Shown here: piece after piece, positions 29,457 through 38,288 of the stretch
Layout: each line of letters starts with the position of its first letter
How positions within the stretch are numbered: position 1 is the stretch's first letter
NCBI RefSeq assembly: GCF_000282215.1
Contig: NZ_AKJS01000076.1
Coordinates: 1-47,628 of the forward strand
DNA from: Pseudomonas sp. GM21
Lineage (GTDB): Bacteria > Pseudomonadota > Gammaproteobacteria > Pseudomonadales > Pseudomonadaceae
Direction of reading: 5' to 3'
DNA length: 47,628 bases
Position numbers and translations under genes: made by a program
The notes under the pieces: generated by a model
The model's input: the letters and a program-made list of their open reading frames with translations, nothing else
Told to the model about the DNA's origin: nothing
Databases searched by the model: none

Positions 29457-29600
29457 CGGGCGTTCGTTCAAGGGGGCGACCGGCTGTGTGGGAAAGGCGC
29501 TTCGCGGGCGAAGGCGCGGTATTATGCCTGCTTTGTCAGGCGGCATGAAAAGCCTGCCCGTCGGAACCGTCCGGTTGAGGACTATTTTTAAGGACTGCAG
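29457..29600. promoter_or_regulatory. Divergent cobG/cobL promoter region
   Basis: The 144-base gap must hold both promoters. Visible are an imperfect inverted repeat (GCGCTTCGC with GCGAAGGCGC, 29497-29517), TATTAT at 29520-29525 as a possible plus-strand -10, a short hairpin GCCTG/CAGGC just after it, and the palindrome AACCG-TC-CGGTT (29565-29576). I do not see the B12-box or paired core expected of a cobalamin riboswitch. Confidence 0.4.
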
Positions 29601-30812
29601 ATGTCACCCTGGCTGACAGTAGTGGGAATCGGTGAAGACGGCTTCAAGGGCCTGGGCAGAAACGCCCGACACGCGTTGTTGCGCGCTTCGCGGATCATTG
29701 GCGGCCAGCGCCAACTGGATTTGCTACCGGTGTGCATCCGTGGCGAGCGCCAATTGTGGCCGAGTCCGTTTTCCCTGGAGTCAATGTTGGCCCGTCGCGG
29801 TGAGCCAGTGTGCGTACTGGCCAGCGGCGATCCGATGTTCTTCGGCGTGGGCGCCAGCCTGGCGCGGCAAGTGCCCGCGAATGAAATGCAGATCCTGCCA
29901 GCACCCTCCTCCTGCTCCCTCGCGGCAGCACGAATGGGCTGGCCGTTGCATGAGGTGGTCACGCTGTCAGTGGTTGCCCGGCCGATCGCCGCCCTCAATG
30001 CGCAGTTGTTCAGCGGCGTGCGTCTGCTGGTGCTGAGCAACGACGGTCAAAGCCCGGCCGCGATTGCCGCACTGCTGCGCGAAAGCGGTTTTGGGCCAAG
30101 CCGCCTGAGCGTGCTGGAACATTTGGACGGTGCCGCCGAACGCCGGATCGATAGCATTGCCAACGACTGGAATGATCCGACAGTTGCCGATCTGAACCTG
30201 ACCGCCATCGAGTGCATCGCCGAACCGAACACGCCGCGCCTTTCGCGACTGGCCGGGCTGCCGGACTCCGCCTTCAAGCACGACGGCCAACTGACCAAGC
30301 GCGACGTGCGCGCCATCACCCTCGCCCGCCTCGCTCCGATTCCCGGTGAATTGCTGTGGGACGTCGGCGCCGGCAGCGGCTCGATCGGTATCGAATGGAT
30401 GCGCGCCCACCCCAGCTGCCGTGCACTGGCCATCGAAGCCGATGGCGGCCGGCAGTTGCTAATCGAACACAACCGCGACGCCCTCGGTGTTCCCGGCCTG
30501 CAACTGATTCGCGGCAACGCGCCACAGGCCCTGACCGGGCTCGAACGCCCGGACGCGATTTTCATCGGTGGCGGCGTCACCCGCGAAGGCGTGCTCGACA
30601 CCTGCTGGGCGCAACTCAAACCCGGCGGCCGACTGATAGCCAACGCGGTCACGCTGCAAAGTGAAATGACCCTGATGGCCTGGCGCGAACAGCATGGCGG
30701 TGAACTGACCCGCATCCACATCGCTCAGGCCCAACCGCTGGGTGAGTTCGACACTTGGCGCCAGGCTTTGCCCATCACCTTGCTGGACGTGACGAAGCCC
30801 CACGATGCGTGA
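29601..30812 (+). CDS. cobL: Precorrin-6Y C5,15-methyltransferase (decarboxylating)
   Basis: CobL (403 residues) methylates C5 and C15 and removes the acetate carboxyl at C12. It is a natural CbiE-CbiT fusion. The N-terminal tetrapyrrole methylase (about 1-200) has VVGIGEDG near the start and [12 protein letters not shown]. The C-terminal class I methyltransferase (about 225-400) has [15 protein letters not shown] with D254. AAGGA (29590-29594) precedes the ATG by six bases. It overlaps cbiD by eight bases. Confidence 0.94.
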   Translation: MSPWLTVVGIGEDGFKGLGRNARHALLRASRIIGGQRQLDLLPVCIRGERQLWPSPFSLESMLARRGEPVCVLASGDPMFFGVGASLARQVPANEMQILPAPSSCSLAAARMGWPLHEVVTLSVVARPIAALNAQLFSGVRLLVLSNDGQSPAAIAALLRESGFGPSRLSVLEHLDGAAERRIDSIANDWNDPTVADLNLTAIECIAEPNTPRLSRLAGLPDSAFKHDGQLTKRDVRAITLARLAPIPGELLWDVGAGSGSIGIEWMRAHPSCRALAIEADGGRQLLIEHNRDALGVPGLQLIRGNAPQALTGLERPDAIFIGGGVTREGVLDTCWAQLKPGGRLIANAVTLQSEMTLMAWREQHGGELTRIHIAQAQPLGEFDTWRQALPITLLDVTKPHDA

Positions 30813-31902
30813 CGAAACCGCCGAACAACCCGCCCCGCTGCGCAGCGGTCTGACCACAGGCAGTTGCGCCACCGCCACCAGTCTGGCGGCGGCCCGGCTG
30901 TTGTTGGCCGGGATGAGTGCGGACGCGGTCGAGATCGTGTTGCCCAAGGGCAAGCAGGTGCAGATGCGCCTGGAGTTTTGTCGCCTGACCGACGACGGCG
31001 CCGAAGCCGGGACCCTCAAGGACGCCGGCGATGACCCTGACGTGACCCACGGCGCCCTGCTGTACACACAAGTGCGCCTGAGCGCCGAACCGGGCATTCG
31101 TTTCAAGGCCGGGCGCGGTGTCGGCACGGTGACGCGCCCCGGTTTGGTGCTGGGCGTCGGCGAACCGGCGATCAACCCGGTGCCGCGCAAAATGATCACC
31201 GATCACCTGACGTTGCTGGCTAAGGAGCTCAGCTACAACGGCGGCTTCGAAGTCACCGTCAACGTCGAGGACGGCGAAGCCCTGGCGCTGAAAACAATGA
31301 ACCCGCGCCTGGGGATTCTCGGCGGACTGTCGATTCTCGGCACCAGCGGTATCGTCCGGCCGTTTTCCTGCGCGGCCTACATCGCCTCGATCCATCAAGG
31401 CATCGACGTTGCCAAAACCAACGGCTACCTGCACATCGCCGCCTGCACCGGCAACGCCAGCGAAGACACCATGCGCCGGGTCTATGACTTGCCGGAAATC
31501 GCTCTGATCGAAATGGGCGACTTCGTCGGCGCCGTGCTCAAACACCTGCGCAAAGTGCCTGTGGATAAACTCAGCCTGTGCGGCGGCTTCGGCAAGATCA
31601 GCAAACTGGCGGCCGGACACATGGATTTGCACAGTCGGCATTCGAGCATTGACCTGCCGCAACTGGCCCAATGGGCGGCGGCGGTCGGCGCTGATGAAGC
31701 ACTGCAACAGGCTATTCGCGAAGCCAATACCAGCCAGCAGGCTTTGGCGATGGCGGCCGCTGCGGGTATCGCGCTGGGTGATGCGGTGTGTCAACACGCC
31801 CTGGAGTTTGCCCGCAGCGTGGTGCCGGCGCAGGTTCAGGTTGAAGTGTTCGCTATTGATCGTCAGGGCGGGATCGTCGGCCATGCGGGAGCTTTTCAAT
31901 GA
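30805..31902 (+). CDS. cbiD: Cobalt-precorrin-5B (C1)-methyltransferase
   Basis: CbiD (365 residues) methylates C1 and is classically assigned to the anaerobic pathway. It has the family N-terminus [13 protein letters not shown] (13-25), then [23 protein letters not shown] in two conserved blocks and [13 protein letters not shown]. The ATG lies inside the end of cobL, and its stop overlaps cobK (ATGA). No cobF is visible in this cluster, so CbiD, together with the CbiG half of cobJ, probably takes that step. Confidence 0.94.
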   Translation: MRDETAEQPAPLRSGLTTGSCATATSLAAARLLLAGMSADAVEIVLPKGKQVQMRLEFCRLTDDGAEAGTLKDAGDDPDVTHGALLYTQVRLSAEPGIRFKAGRGVGTVTRPGLVLGVGEPAINPVPRKMITDHLTLLAKELSYNGGFEVTVNVEDGEALALKTMNPRLGILGGLSILGTSGIVRPFSCAAYIASIHQGIDVAKTNGYLHIAACTGNASEDTMRRVYDLPEIALIEMGDFVGAVLKHLRKVPVDKLSLCGGFGKISKLAAGHMDLHSRHSSIDLPQLAQWAAAVGADEALQQAIREANTSQQALAMAAAAGIALGDAVCQHALEFARSVVPAQVQVEVFAIDRQGGIVGHAGAFQ

Positions 31903-32633
31903 AGCGCATTTTGCTGCTCGGTGGCGTTACGGAAGCCTTGGCCATCGCTCGAGCCCTTGGGCCTGAACACATCTACAGCCTCGCCGGCGTGGGTCGCGTG
32001 CCGACCGATTTGACCTGCCGGGTGCGCGTCGGTGGTTATGGCGGTGCAGAAGGTCTGGCGCAATTCATTCGCGACGAAGGGATTGATCTGCTGCTGGATG
32101 CGACCCACCCTTACGCCGCCCAAATCAGCCACAACGCCGCCTCCGCCGCGCAGTTGACCGGCATTGCCTGCTGGGCGCTCCGCCGACCCGCCTGGCAACC
32201 TCAGGCTGGGGATGACTGGCGCGAAGTCGGCGATTGGGCCGAACTGATCGAAACCCTGAAACCCTTCCATCGCCCCTTGTTCACCCTCGGCCGCGAACCG
32301 TTGCAGCACCTGCACGAAATCCCGCCAGAGCAATTCTGGACCTTGCGCGCGCTGGACGTTTACCCCGGCAACGACCGTTGCGAAGTCATCGGCGCGCGGG
32401 GGCCGTTTGTCATCGAGGATGAGCGTGAACTGTTTGAGCGTCGGCAGATTGATGTGCTGATCAGCAAGAACAGCGGCAGCACGGCGACCGAGCCGAAGCT
32501 GGAAGTGGCGCGGGAGCGCGGGGTGCCGGTGATTGTTTTGCGCAGGCCTGTGTTACCACAGGTTGATCGTGAGTTCAGTACGGTGGCGGACCTGCTGGCA
32601 GCCCTGCCATCAAAAACACCACATAACCTGTAG
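31899..32633 (+). CDS. cobK: Precorrin-6A reductase
   Basis: CobK (244 residues) reduces precorrin-6A with [21 protein letters not shown] is the nucleotide-binding start, [14 protein letters not shown] is the family signature, and [20 protein letters not shown] is the conserved C-terminal segment. It starts within the cbiD stop. Its own TAG stop (32631-32633) lies inside the first REP arm downstream. Confidence 0.93.
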   Translation: MKRILLLGGVTEALAIARALGPEHIYSLAGVGRVPTDLTCRVRVGGYGGAEGLAQFIRDEGIDLLLDATHPYAAQISHNAASAAQLTGIACWALRRPAWQPQAGDDWREVGDWAELIETLKPFHRPLFTLGREPLQHLHEIPPEQFWTLRALDVYPGNDRCEVIGARGPFVIEDERELFERRQIDVLISKNSGSTATEPKLEVARERGVPVIVLRRPVLPQVDREFSTVADLLAALPSKTPHNL

Positions 32634-32761
32634 CAGCTGGCGAAGCCTGCGTCCGGCTGCGAAGCAGTCGTAAAATCAGGCACCCCGATCTTTCAGATTA
32701 ACCGTGGATGCAGGGTTTACGCCTGCTGCGCAGCCGGACGCAGCCTTCGGCAGCTGCTACA
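32629..32761. repeat. BIME: inverted pair of REP elements after cobK
   Basis: A left arm beginning TGTAGCAGCTGGCGAAG (32629) and a right arm ending CTTCGGCAGCTGCTACA (32761) are near-perfect reverse complements over about 39 bases around a 55-base centre. Core TGCGTCCGGCTGCG is present in both orientations. A third partial copy opens the window at 1-16. The rest of the 298-base gap to the copper genes has no supported gene. Confidence 0.85.
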
Positions 32762-32790
32762 AAAAAGTACTCGACCTCAGCTGGACGGCA

Positions 32791-32818
32791 CTGGCAATCT
32801 GAAATTCGCGACTATCAT
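32791..32818 (+). promoter_or_regulatory. Possible promoter of the copper genes
   Basis: CTGGCA (32791-32796) and TATCAT (32813-32818) are 16 bases apart. They lie about 115 bases upstream of the first DUF2946 gene. I could not recognise a copper-regulator (CueR or CopR) site with confidence. Confidence 0.25.
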
Positions 32819-32931
32819 GAAGTTTATGAAAGCGTGGCACTGCGACACCACACCGCACGCCGCTTTTTTACTTATCGGCCCTGATCAGGCTAAATAGCCG
32901 CGCTTGATCGCCCACCCACCGGATTAGTCCC

Positions 32932-33330
32932 ATGTCCCGACATCGGCTTGCAATCGCCTGGATCGCCTGCTTCGCAGTGCTGTTCAACATGCTCGCCATG
33001 CCGATGAGCAATGCGATGGCGCAGTCGGCGAAATCGCCCGCCGAGCAATTGTTGTGGGGCAGTTACTGCACCTCCAGCGGCACCAAGATGGTGGCGATTT
33101 CCCTGGGGGATATCGAACAGAAAGCACCACAGGGCGACGATCATTCCAACATGCAGCACTGCTGGTGTTGCTCGGGTTCCGCTCCTTTGGTGGCGCTGCC
33201 AGGGCATGAGCCGCAGCTGTATTTCGCGCAGTTCGAGAGCAATCGAAGCCTGCCTGCCGCCACACTCGACACCCCCACACCGCGCCAGCAATGGCCAAGC
33301 CTCAACCCCCGCGCGTCCCCTCTGGTCTGA
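32932..33330 (+). CDS. DUF2946 protein, probable copper-related exported protein
   Basis: This 132-residue protein has a signal peptide (IAWIACFAVLFNMLAMPMSNAMA, about 7-30). The mature part carries C46 and a cluster HCWCCSG with C77, C79 and C80 next to His and Met residues, suitable for soft-metal binding. DUF2946 proteins commonly sit next to copper genes in Pseudomonas; their role is not established. The next gene, a copper chaperone, follows after 48 bases. No strong Shine-Dalgarno is seen, so the start is likely but not certain. Confidence 0.75.
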   Translation: MSRHRLAIAWIACFAVLFNMLAMPMSNAMAQSAKSPAEQLLWGSYCTSSGTKMVAISLGDIEQKAPQGDDHSNMQHCWCCSGSAPLVALPGHEPQLYFAQFESNRSLPAATLDTPTPRQQWPSLNPRASPLV

Positions 33331-33378
33331 TTCCTTCTCGCAATTGAACTGCGTTTTGAATCGTTCCGGAGAATTGTC

Positions 33379-33858
33379 ATGTTGAACAAACTCATCGTTT
33401 TGGCTGCGTTGCTGCTGCCTGCCTGCTTTGCCAATGCCCAAGACTACACAGTCGGTGAGTTGGAAATCACCCACCCGTGGTCGCAGGAGTTGCCGCCCAA
33501 TGCGCCAACCGTTGCCGCCTATTTCGTGATTCACAACAGCGGCAAATCCGCTGACCGCTTGCTCAGTGTCGATTCGCCGATTTCCGGTGAGGCGCAACTG
33601 CACGAGCACGTCATGCAGAACGATCTGATGAAGATGCAACACGTGCCGAGCGTCGAGATTCCCGCTGGCGGCACAGTAACGTTTGCGCCGATGGCCTATC
33701 ACGTGATGCTGCTGGGACTGAAGGATCGCAGCCTGTTGAGCGACGGCAAACACTTCCCGCTGACGATGCATTTCGAGAAGGCCGGCGATGTGACGGTTGA
33801 AGTCGCCGTGCAAAAGAAACCGTCGGAAAACCCGCAGATGCACGCTCACGCCCAGTAA
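33379..33858 (+). CDS. PCu(A)C-family periplasmic copper chaperone
   Basis: This 159-residue exported protein has a cleavable signal peptide (1-20, ending FANA). It binds Cu(I) in the periplasm and in related bacteria helps deliver copper to cytochrome oxidase. The exact ligand signature H-x10-M-x21-H-x-M is present as H75, M86, H108 and M110. GGAGA lies eight bases before the ATG. A His-rich tail (MHAHAQ) ends the protein. It lies between two DUF2946 genes and upstream of the copper receptor. Confidence 0.92.
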   Translation: MLNKLIVLAALLLPACFANAQDYTVGELEITHPWSQELPPNAPTVAAYFVIHNSGKSADRLLSVDSPISGEAQLHEHVMQNDLMKMQHVPSVEIPAGGTVTFAPMAYHVMLLGLKDRSLLSDGKHFPLTMHFEKAGDVTVEVAVQKKPSENPQMHAHAQ

Positions 33859-33878
33859 TCGACTGAGCAGAAGCCGCC

Positions 33879-34322
33879 ATGCGCCCGCTTAGCGTCAGGT
33901 CATCCGCGTCACGTCGTCAGTCATTGAGCCTGACGCGCGGCAGCTGGATCAGCCTGTTCGCCATGTTGATGATCTTTATCGGCCCGCTGATTTCCCAGTC
34001 GATGCCGATGGATCAACGCGCCTCTGCCATGACCATGTCGATGGACATGAGCATGGACATGTCGGCCATGGAGCACGCCGACCACGGCGCGCAACCCGCC
34101 GCAGAACACTGCCCGCCCGAAACCTCGCATCACGCGCTCTGGGAAAAATGCGGCTATTGCAGCCTGCTGTTCAATTGCCCGGCGCTGACCGGCGGTGTTT
34201 CGTTCACAACCTTCAACACCCCGCCCGCCAACAGGTTCTCCCCCCCTTCCCCCCGCCTGGGCTACGCCCGGCAACCCTTCTTCCCCGGCGCCCGAACCCG
34301 CGCCCCGCCCATCGTCGCGTAA
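33879..34322 (+). CDS. DUF2946 protein with Met-rich metal-binding stretch
   Basis: This 147-residue second DUF2946 protein has an N-terminal membrane or signal segment (WISLFAMLMIFIGPLIS, 23-39). It is followed by a strongly Met/Asp/His-rich stretch (51-69, MTMSMDMSMDMSAMEH then ADHG), the usual make-up of periplasmic copper-binding segments. C78, C91, C94 and C100 follow in HCPPET and KCGYCSLLFNC. The C-terminus is Pro/Arg-rich. Function is inferred from context and composition only. Confidence 0.75.
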   Translation: MRPLSVRSSASRRQSLSLTRGSWISLFAMLMIFIGPLISQSMPMDQRASAMTMSMDMSMDMSAMEHADHGAQPAAEHCPPETSHHALWEKCGYCSLLFNCPALTGGVSFTTFNTPPANRFSPPSPRLGYARQPFFPGARTRAPPIVA

Positions 34323-34341
34323 ACACTCACCTCTGATCTCA

Positions 34342-34379
34342 CACGGCCAAGAATCCAGCCCCCGGCTGCCGGCCGTGTC
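34342..34379 (+). terminator. Hairpin upstream of the copper receptor gene
   Basis: ACACGGCC (34342-34349) pairs with GGCCGTGT (34372-34379), followed by CGTTT. It may terminate or attenuate transcription between the DUF2946 gene and the receptor gene 27 bases on. Confidence 0.4.
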
Positions 34380-34405
34380 GTTTATGCCGTTCGATGGAAA
34401 TTGTC

Positions 34406-36523
34406 ATGTCCAGGTTTTCTGCTGACTCACGCTTGAGCCCTGCCCAAGCTACTTTTGCCCAGAACGAACCCAGTGTTCGATTCAGGCACGCCACCGCATT
34501 CCTGTGTGGCGCCCTGTTGACGCCGATGGCGTTGGCCCATGAACAGGCCGGCCACAGCGAAGAGCTGAGCCCGACGGTCATCACCGCGATCGCTCCCAGC
34601 TCGCCGCTGACCATCGTCACCAACCCCAAGGATCCGCGCCAACCGGTGCCGGCCAGTGACGGTGGCGACTATTTGAAAACCATCCCCGGCTTCGCCCTCG
34701 TGCGTAACGGCGGCACCAACGGCGACCCGGTGCTGCGCGGCATGTTCGGCTCGCGCATGAACATCCTCACCAACGGTGGCCAATTATTGGGCGCCTGCCC
34801 CGGTCGGATGGATGCGCCAACCTCCTACCTGTCGCCAGAAACCTACGACAAACTCACCGTGATCAAAGGCCCGCAAACCGTACTGTGGGGGCCGGGTGCG
34901 TCCGCCGGGACCATCCTCTTCGACCGGGAACCGGAGAGTTTTGGCGAACTCGGCACCCGGGTGAATGCCAGCATGCTGGCCGGCTCCAACGGCCGCTTCG
35001 ACAAACTGGTGGACACCGCTGCCGGTGGGCCGCTGGGCTACGTGCGGGTAATCGGCAACACCGCGCATGCCGACGACTACCGCGATGGCAACAACGACAT
35101 CGTGCCCTCGCGCTACGACAAGTGGAACGGCGACGTCGCGCTCGGCTGGACCCCGGACACCGACACCCTGCTGGAACTGACCGCCGGTAAAAGTGATGGT
35201 GAAGCACGTTACGCCGGGCGCGGCATGGACGGCTCGCAATTCCTGCGTGAAAGCCTCGGCCTGCGCTTCGAAAAATCCAATGTCGGCGACATGCTGGACA
35301 AGATCGAAGGCCAGCTCTACTACAACTACGCCGACCACGTGATGGACAACTACACCCTGCGCACGCCGTCCGGCAGCGGGATGATGTCCGGCCCGAGGGC
35401 GTCGAACGTCGACCGTCGGACCGTCGGCGGCCGGGTCAAAGGCACCTGGCGCTGGGCCGTCGTGCAGCTGATCAGCGGCATCGACGTGCAAACCAGCGAA
35501 CACCGCCAACGCGGCAGTGCGGGCATCAATACCTACAAGGACCTGCCGTACACCGAGGACGCCGACTTCCACAACTACGGCGTCTTCAGCGAACTGACCT
35601 GGTACGCCGCCGACCGTGACCGGCTGATTACCGGCGCGCGCCTGGACCGCGCCTCTGCCAAGGATTACCGGCAAACCATCGGTTCAGGGATGACGAAACG
35701 CCCCAACCCGACCGCCGACGACACCCGCACCGACACCCTGCCAAGCGGCTTCGTCCGTTACGAGCATGACCTGACCGACAGCCCGGCTACCCTCTACGCA
35801 GGCCTCGGTCACACCGAACGATTCCCGGATTACTGGGAGCTGTTTTCACCCAAGAGCGGCCCCGCCGGTTCGTTGAATGCCTTCGATTCGATCAAGCCCG
35901 AGAAAACCACCCAGCTCGATTTCGGCCTGCAATACCGGACCGAAGACCTCGATGCCTGGGCCTCGGGTTACGTCGGAAAAGTGCACGACTACATCCTGTT
36001 CAACTACATCCCGACCCCGGCGGGCACCCTCTCCCAGGCACAAAACATCGACGCCGACATCATGGGCGGCGAACTCGGTGCGGCCTACCGGTTGACCAAC
36101 CACTGGAAAGCCGACGCAACCCTCGCCTACGCCTGGGGCAAGAACAGCAGCGACGGCAACCCACTGCCGCAAATGCCGCCACTGGACGCGCGTTTCGGCC
36201 TCACCTACAGCGAAGACAACTGGAGTGCCGGGGCGTTGTGGCGGGTAGTCGCCGCGCAAAACCGCATCGATCTGAACAAGGGCAACGTCGTCGGCAAAGA
36301 CTTCGACAAAACCCCGGGCTTCGGTGTGTTTTCGCTTAACGGTGCCTACCGGATCGACCAGCACTGGAGGGTCAGCACCGGCGTCGACAACCTGTTCGGC
36401 AAGGCCTACGCCGAGCACTTGAACCTGGCCGGCAACGCCGGTTTTGGCTATCCGGCCCAAAACCCGCAAGCCATTAAAGAACCGGGGCGAACGCTCTGGA
36501 CCAAGGTGGACATGAGTTTCTAA
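34406..36523 (+). CDS. oprC: TonB-dependent copper receptor, OprC family
   Basis: This 705-residue outer-membrane receptor imports copper. After a long leader and a His-rich start (HEQAGHSEE) comes the plug domain (GDYLKTIPGFALVRNGG, MNILTNGGQ, VIKGPQTVLWGPGASAG), then the beta-barrel ending in LWTKVDMSF with terminal Phe. The OprC copper ligands are present: C131-x3-M135 (CPGRM) and H311-x-M313 (HVM), with the same 180-residue separation as I recall for the P. aeruginosa protein. ATG 34406 is chosen over ATG 34394 because GGAAA precedes it in the same context (AATTGTCATG) seen at the PCu(A)C gene start. Confidence 0.92.
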   Translation: MSRFSADSRLSPAQATFAQNEPSVRFRHATAFLCGALLTPMALAHEQAGHSEELSPTVITAIAPSSPLTIVTNPKDPRQPVPASDGGDYLKTIPGFALVRNGGTNGDPVLRGMFGSRMNILTNGGQLLGACPGRMDAPTSYLSPETYDKLTVIKGPQTVLWGPGASAGTILFDREPESFGELGTRVNASMLAGSNGRFDKLVDTAAGGPLGYVRVIGNTAHADDYRDGNNDIVPSRYDKWNGDVALGWTPDTDTLLELTAGKSDGEARYAGRGMDGSQFLRESLGLRFEKSNVGDMLDKIEGQLYYNYADHVMDNYTLRTPSGSGMMSGPRASNVDRRTVGGRVKGTWRWAVVQLISGIDVQTSEHRQRGSAGINTYKDLPYTEDADFHNYGVFSELTWYAADRDRLITGARLDRASAKDYRQTIGSGMTKRPNPTADDTRTDTLPSGFVRYEHDLTDSPATLYAGLGHTERFPDYWELFSPKSGPAGSLNAFDSIKPEKTTQLDFGLQYRTEDLDAWASGYVGKVHDYILFNYIPTPAGTLSQAQNIDADIMGGELGAAYRLTNHWKADATLAYAWGKNSSDGNPLPQMPPLDARFGLTYSEDNWSAGALWRVVAAQNRIDLNKGNVVGKDFDKTPGFGVFSLNGAYRIDQHWRVSTGVDNLFGKAYAEHLNLAGNAGFGYPAQNPQAIKEPGRTLWTKVDMSF

Positions 36524-36571
36524 AAAAAAAAGCAAAGGATCGCAGGTTCCTGCATGGGTACGCTTACACCC

Positions 36572-36608
36572 TGTAGGAGCTGTCGAGTGAAACGAGGCTG
36601 CGATCTTT
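36572..36608. repeat. Single REP arm between copper receptor and PepSY gene
   Basis: The sequence beginning TGTAGGAGCTGTCGAGTG (36572) is the same about 36-base word that forms both arms of the BIME at 45989-46089. Only one arm is evident here. Upstream in-frame translation of the PepSY gene would run through it, which argues against a longer protein. Confidence 0.75.
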
Positions 36609-36643
36609 TACAAACAATTGAATCGCCAAGTGGAGCACAACCA

Positions 36644-38026
36644 ATGAAACAGCCCAAACCGAATTTCTACAACCTGGCCTGGCGTTGGCATTTTTATGCT
36701 GGTCTGTTCGTGGCGCCCTTCATGGTGATGCTGGCCCTGACCGGCATCATTTACCTGTTCAAACCACAACTCGATCCGTTGATGTACGGCAGCCTGCTGA
36801 ACGTCCCTGCCGGCCACCACACCGTGCCCGCCGACGACCTGCTCAAGCGGGTCAAAGAAGCGTATCCACAAGCCACCATCAAGCAGTACCTGCCACCGGT
36901 CAACGCCGAGCGCAGCGCGCAATTTGTCGTGGTCAATGGCGATACAGAACTCAACGTATTCATCGATCCCTACCAGGGTGACATCCTCGGCGAGCAAGAC
37001 GCCAAGATGAATCTGCAAGCGGTTGCGCGGTCGATTCACGGCGAGCTGATGATCGGCACCGTCGGTGACCGATTGATCGAAATGGCCGCCGGCTGGGGCA
37101 TCGTGCTGGTGGTGTCCGGGGTGTTCCTGTGGTGGCCGCGCGGCCAGGCGGCGGGCATTTTGTGGCCGCGCCTGACCAGTCGCGGTCGCGTGTTGTGGCG
37201 TGACCTGCACGCCGTGACCGGGTTTTGGGGTGCGTCGTTGCTGTTGGTGATGTTGCTCAGCGGCATGACCTGGACCGGGTTCTGGGGCGCGCAATACGCC
37301 GGCGTGTGGAACGTGTTCCCGGCCGCCATGTGGGACAACGTGCCCAAATCCGATGAACAGGCCCGCAGCCTCAACACCGCCACGCAACAGACCGTGCCTT
37401 GGGCGATGGAAAACACGCTGATGCCAATGTCCGGCGGCGACCACGCCGAACACATGGCCCACGACGGCGCGCAGGCTGGCCCCGCAGCCCCGACCATCAG
37501 CCTGCAAGACGTGCAAAACATCGCCGTGCAACGCAAGGTCGAGCCGGGTTACAGCATCACCTTCCCGAAAACCGCGACGGGCGTGTTCACCATCGCCGTA
37601 TTCGCCGACGACCCGCGCAACGACGCCACGCTGCATGTCGATCAATACACCGGCGATGTCCTGGCCGATGTGCGTTTCGAACAATACGGCACCGTCGCCC
37701 GTGCCACCGAAATCGGCGTGATGCTGCATGAAGGCAAAATGTTCGGTGTGGTCAACCAGATCATCGTGCTGCTGATTTGCCTGATGATCCTGCTCAGCGC
37801 CGTCAGCGGCGTGGTGATCTGGTGGAAGCGTCGGCCACAGGGCAAATTCGGTGTGCCGCCACTGCGCCACGACCTGCCGAAATGGAAAACCGCGACGGTC
37901 ATCATGCTCGCCCTGGCCGTGATATTCCCGCTGGTGGGGGCTTCCATGGTGGTGGTCTGGGTGCTGGATCGGGTGCTGTTGTCGCGTTTCAGTCGACAGA
38001 CTGAATCGGCCTCATCTTCATCCTGA
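36644..38026 (+). CDS. PepSY-domain inner-membrane protein
   Basis: This 460-residue membrane protein of the PepSY-associated TM family is often found beside TonB receptors. GGAG at 36632-36635 supports ATG 36644 (MKQPKPNFYNLAW); earlier in-frame starts lie in a REP arm. Helices include about 17-40 (WHFYAGLFVAPFMVMLALTG), the WGIVLVVSGVFLWWPRG helix, WGASLLLVMLLSGMTWTGFW, IVLLICLMILLSAVSGVVIWW and the last near 430-450. A periplasmic loop carries MPMSGGDHAEHMAHDG, Met- and His-rich, which fits copper handling. Related proteins reduce or help move metals across the inner membrane, but a mechanism is not established here. Confidence 0.85.
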   Translation: MKQPKPNFYNLAWRWHFYAGLFVAPFMVMLALTGIIYLFKPQLDPLMYGSLLNVPAGHHTVPADDLLKRVKEAYPQATIKQYLPPVNAERSAQFVVVNGDTELNVFIDPYQGDILGEQDAKMNLQAVARSIHGELMIGTVGDRLIEMAAGWGIVLVVSGVFLWWPRGQAAGILWPRLTSRGRVLWRDLHAVTGFWGASLLLVMLLSGMTWTGFWGAQYAGVWNVFPAAMWDNVPKSDEQARSLNTATQQTVPWAMENTLMPMSGGDHAEHMAHDGAQAGPAAPTISLQDVQNIAVQRKVEPGYSITFPKTATGVFTIAVFADDPRNDATLHVDQYTGDVLADVRFEQYGTVARATEIGVMLHEGKMFGVVNQIIVLLICLMILLSAVSGVVIWWKRRPQGKFGVPPLRHDLPKWKTATVIMLALAVIFPLVGASMVVVWVLDRVLLSRFSRQTESASSSS

Positions 38027-38040
38027 GTAATCACAAACCC

Positions 38041-38130
38041 TGTGGGAGCGAGCCTGCTCGCGATAGCGGTATGTCCAGTCACATAGATGCTGTATGTGCC
38101 ACCAGCATCGCGAGCAGGCTCGCTCCCACA
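38041..38130. repeat. BIME with perfect 24-bp arms
   Basis: A left arm beginning TGTGGGAGCGAGCCTGCTCG (38041-38064) is exactly complementary to the right arm at 38107-38130. The same family recurs at 40786-40875. It lies after the PepSY stop. Confidence 0.88.
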
Positions 38131-38138
38131 GGGGGGGT

Positions 38139-38174
38139 GGGGATTCCGGGGTTGTTGGGGATTCCGGGGTTGTT
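38139..38174. repeat. Tandem direct repeat, 2 x 18 bp
   Basis: GGGGATTCCGGGGTTGTT occurs twice in perfect tandem (38139-38156, 38157-38174), directly after the BIME. It is probably replication slippage. Confidence 0.8.
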
Positions 38175-38288
38175 TATGTGTGTTTATCTGGATGCGAAAT
38201 GACCGGACGTTTCCCACGACTTTTTCAGGTTGTTCGTCGGACGTAGGCTGTCTAGTCTGGGGCTGTCACTGCACATCAGTGATCGGGC

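Noticed and set aside
29457..29600. Cobalamin riboswitch upstream of cobG or cobL
   Set aside because: No B12-box-like sequence or conserved core found by eye on either strand.
32817..32897. 26-codon open frame (MKFMKAWHCDTTPH...) before the copper genes
   Set aside because: It has no ribosome binding site and its ATG would fall at the predicted -10. The His/Cys content makes a leader peptide conceivable, but nothing supports it.
36554..36643. Longer N-terminus for the PepSY protein (and similarly for urtB from 40816 and ureA from 46095)
   Set aside because: The extra residues come from REP/BIME or adjoining repeat DNA or lack family similarity, and for PepSY and urtB a better ribosome binding site stands at the shorter start.
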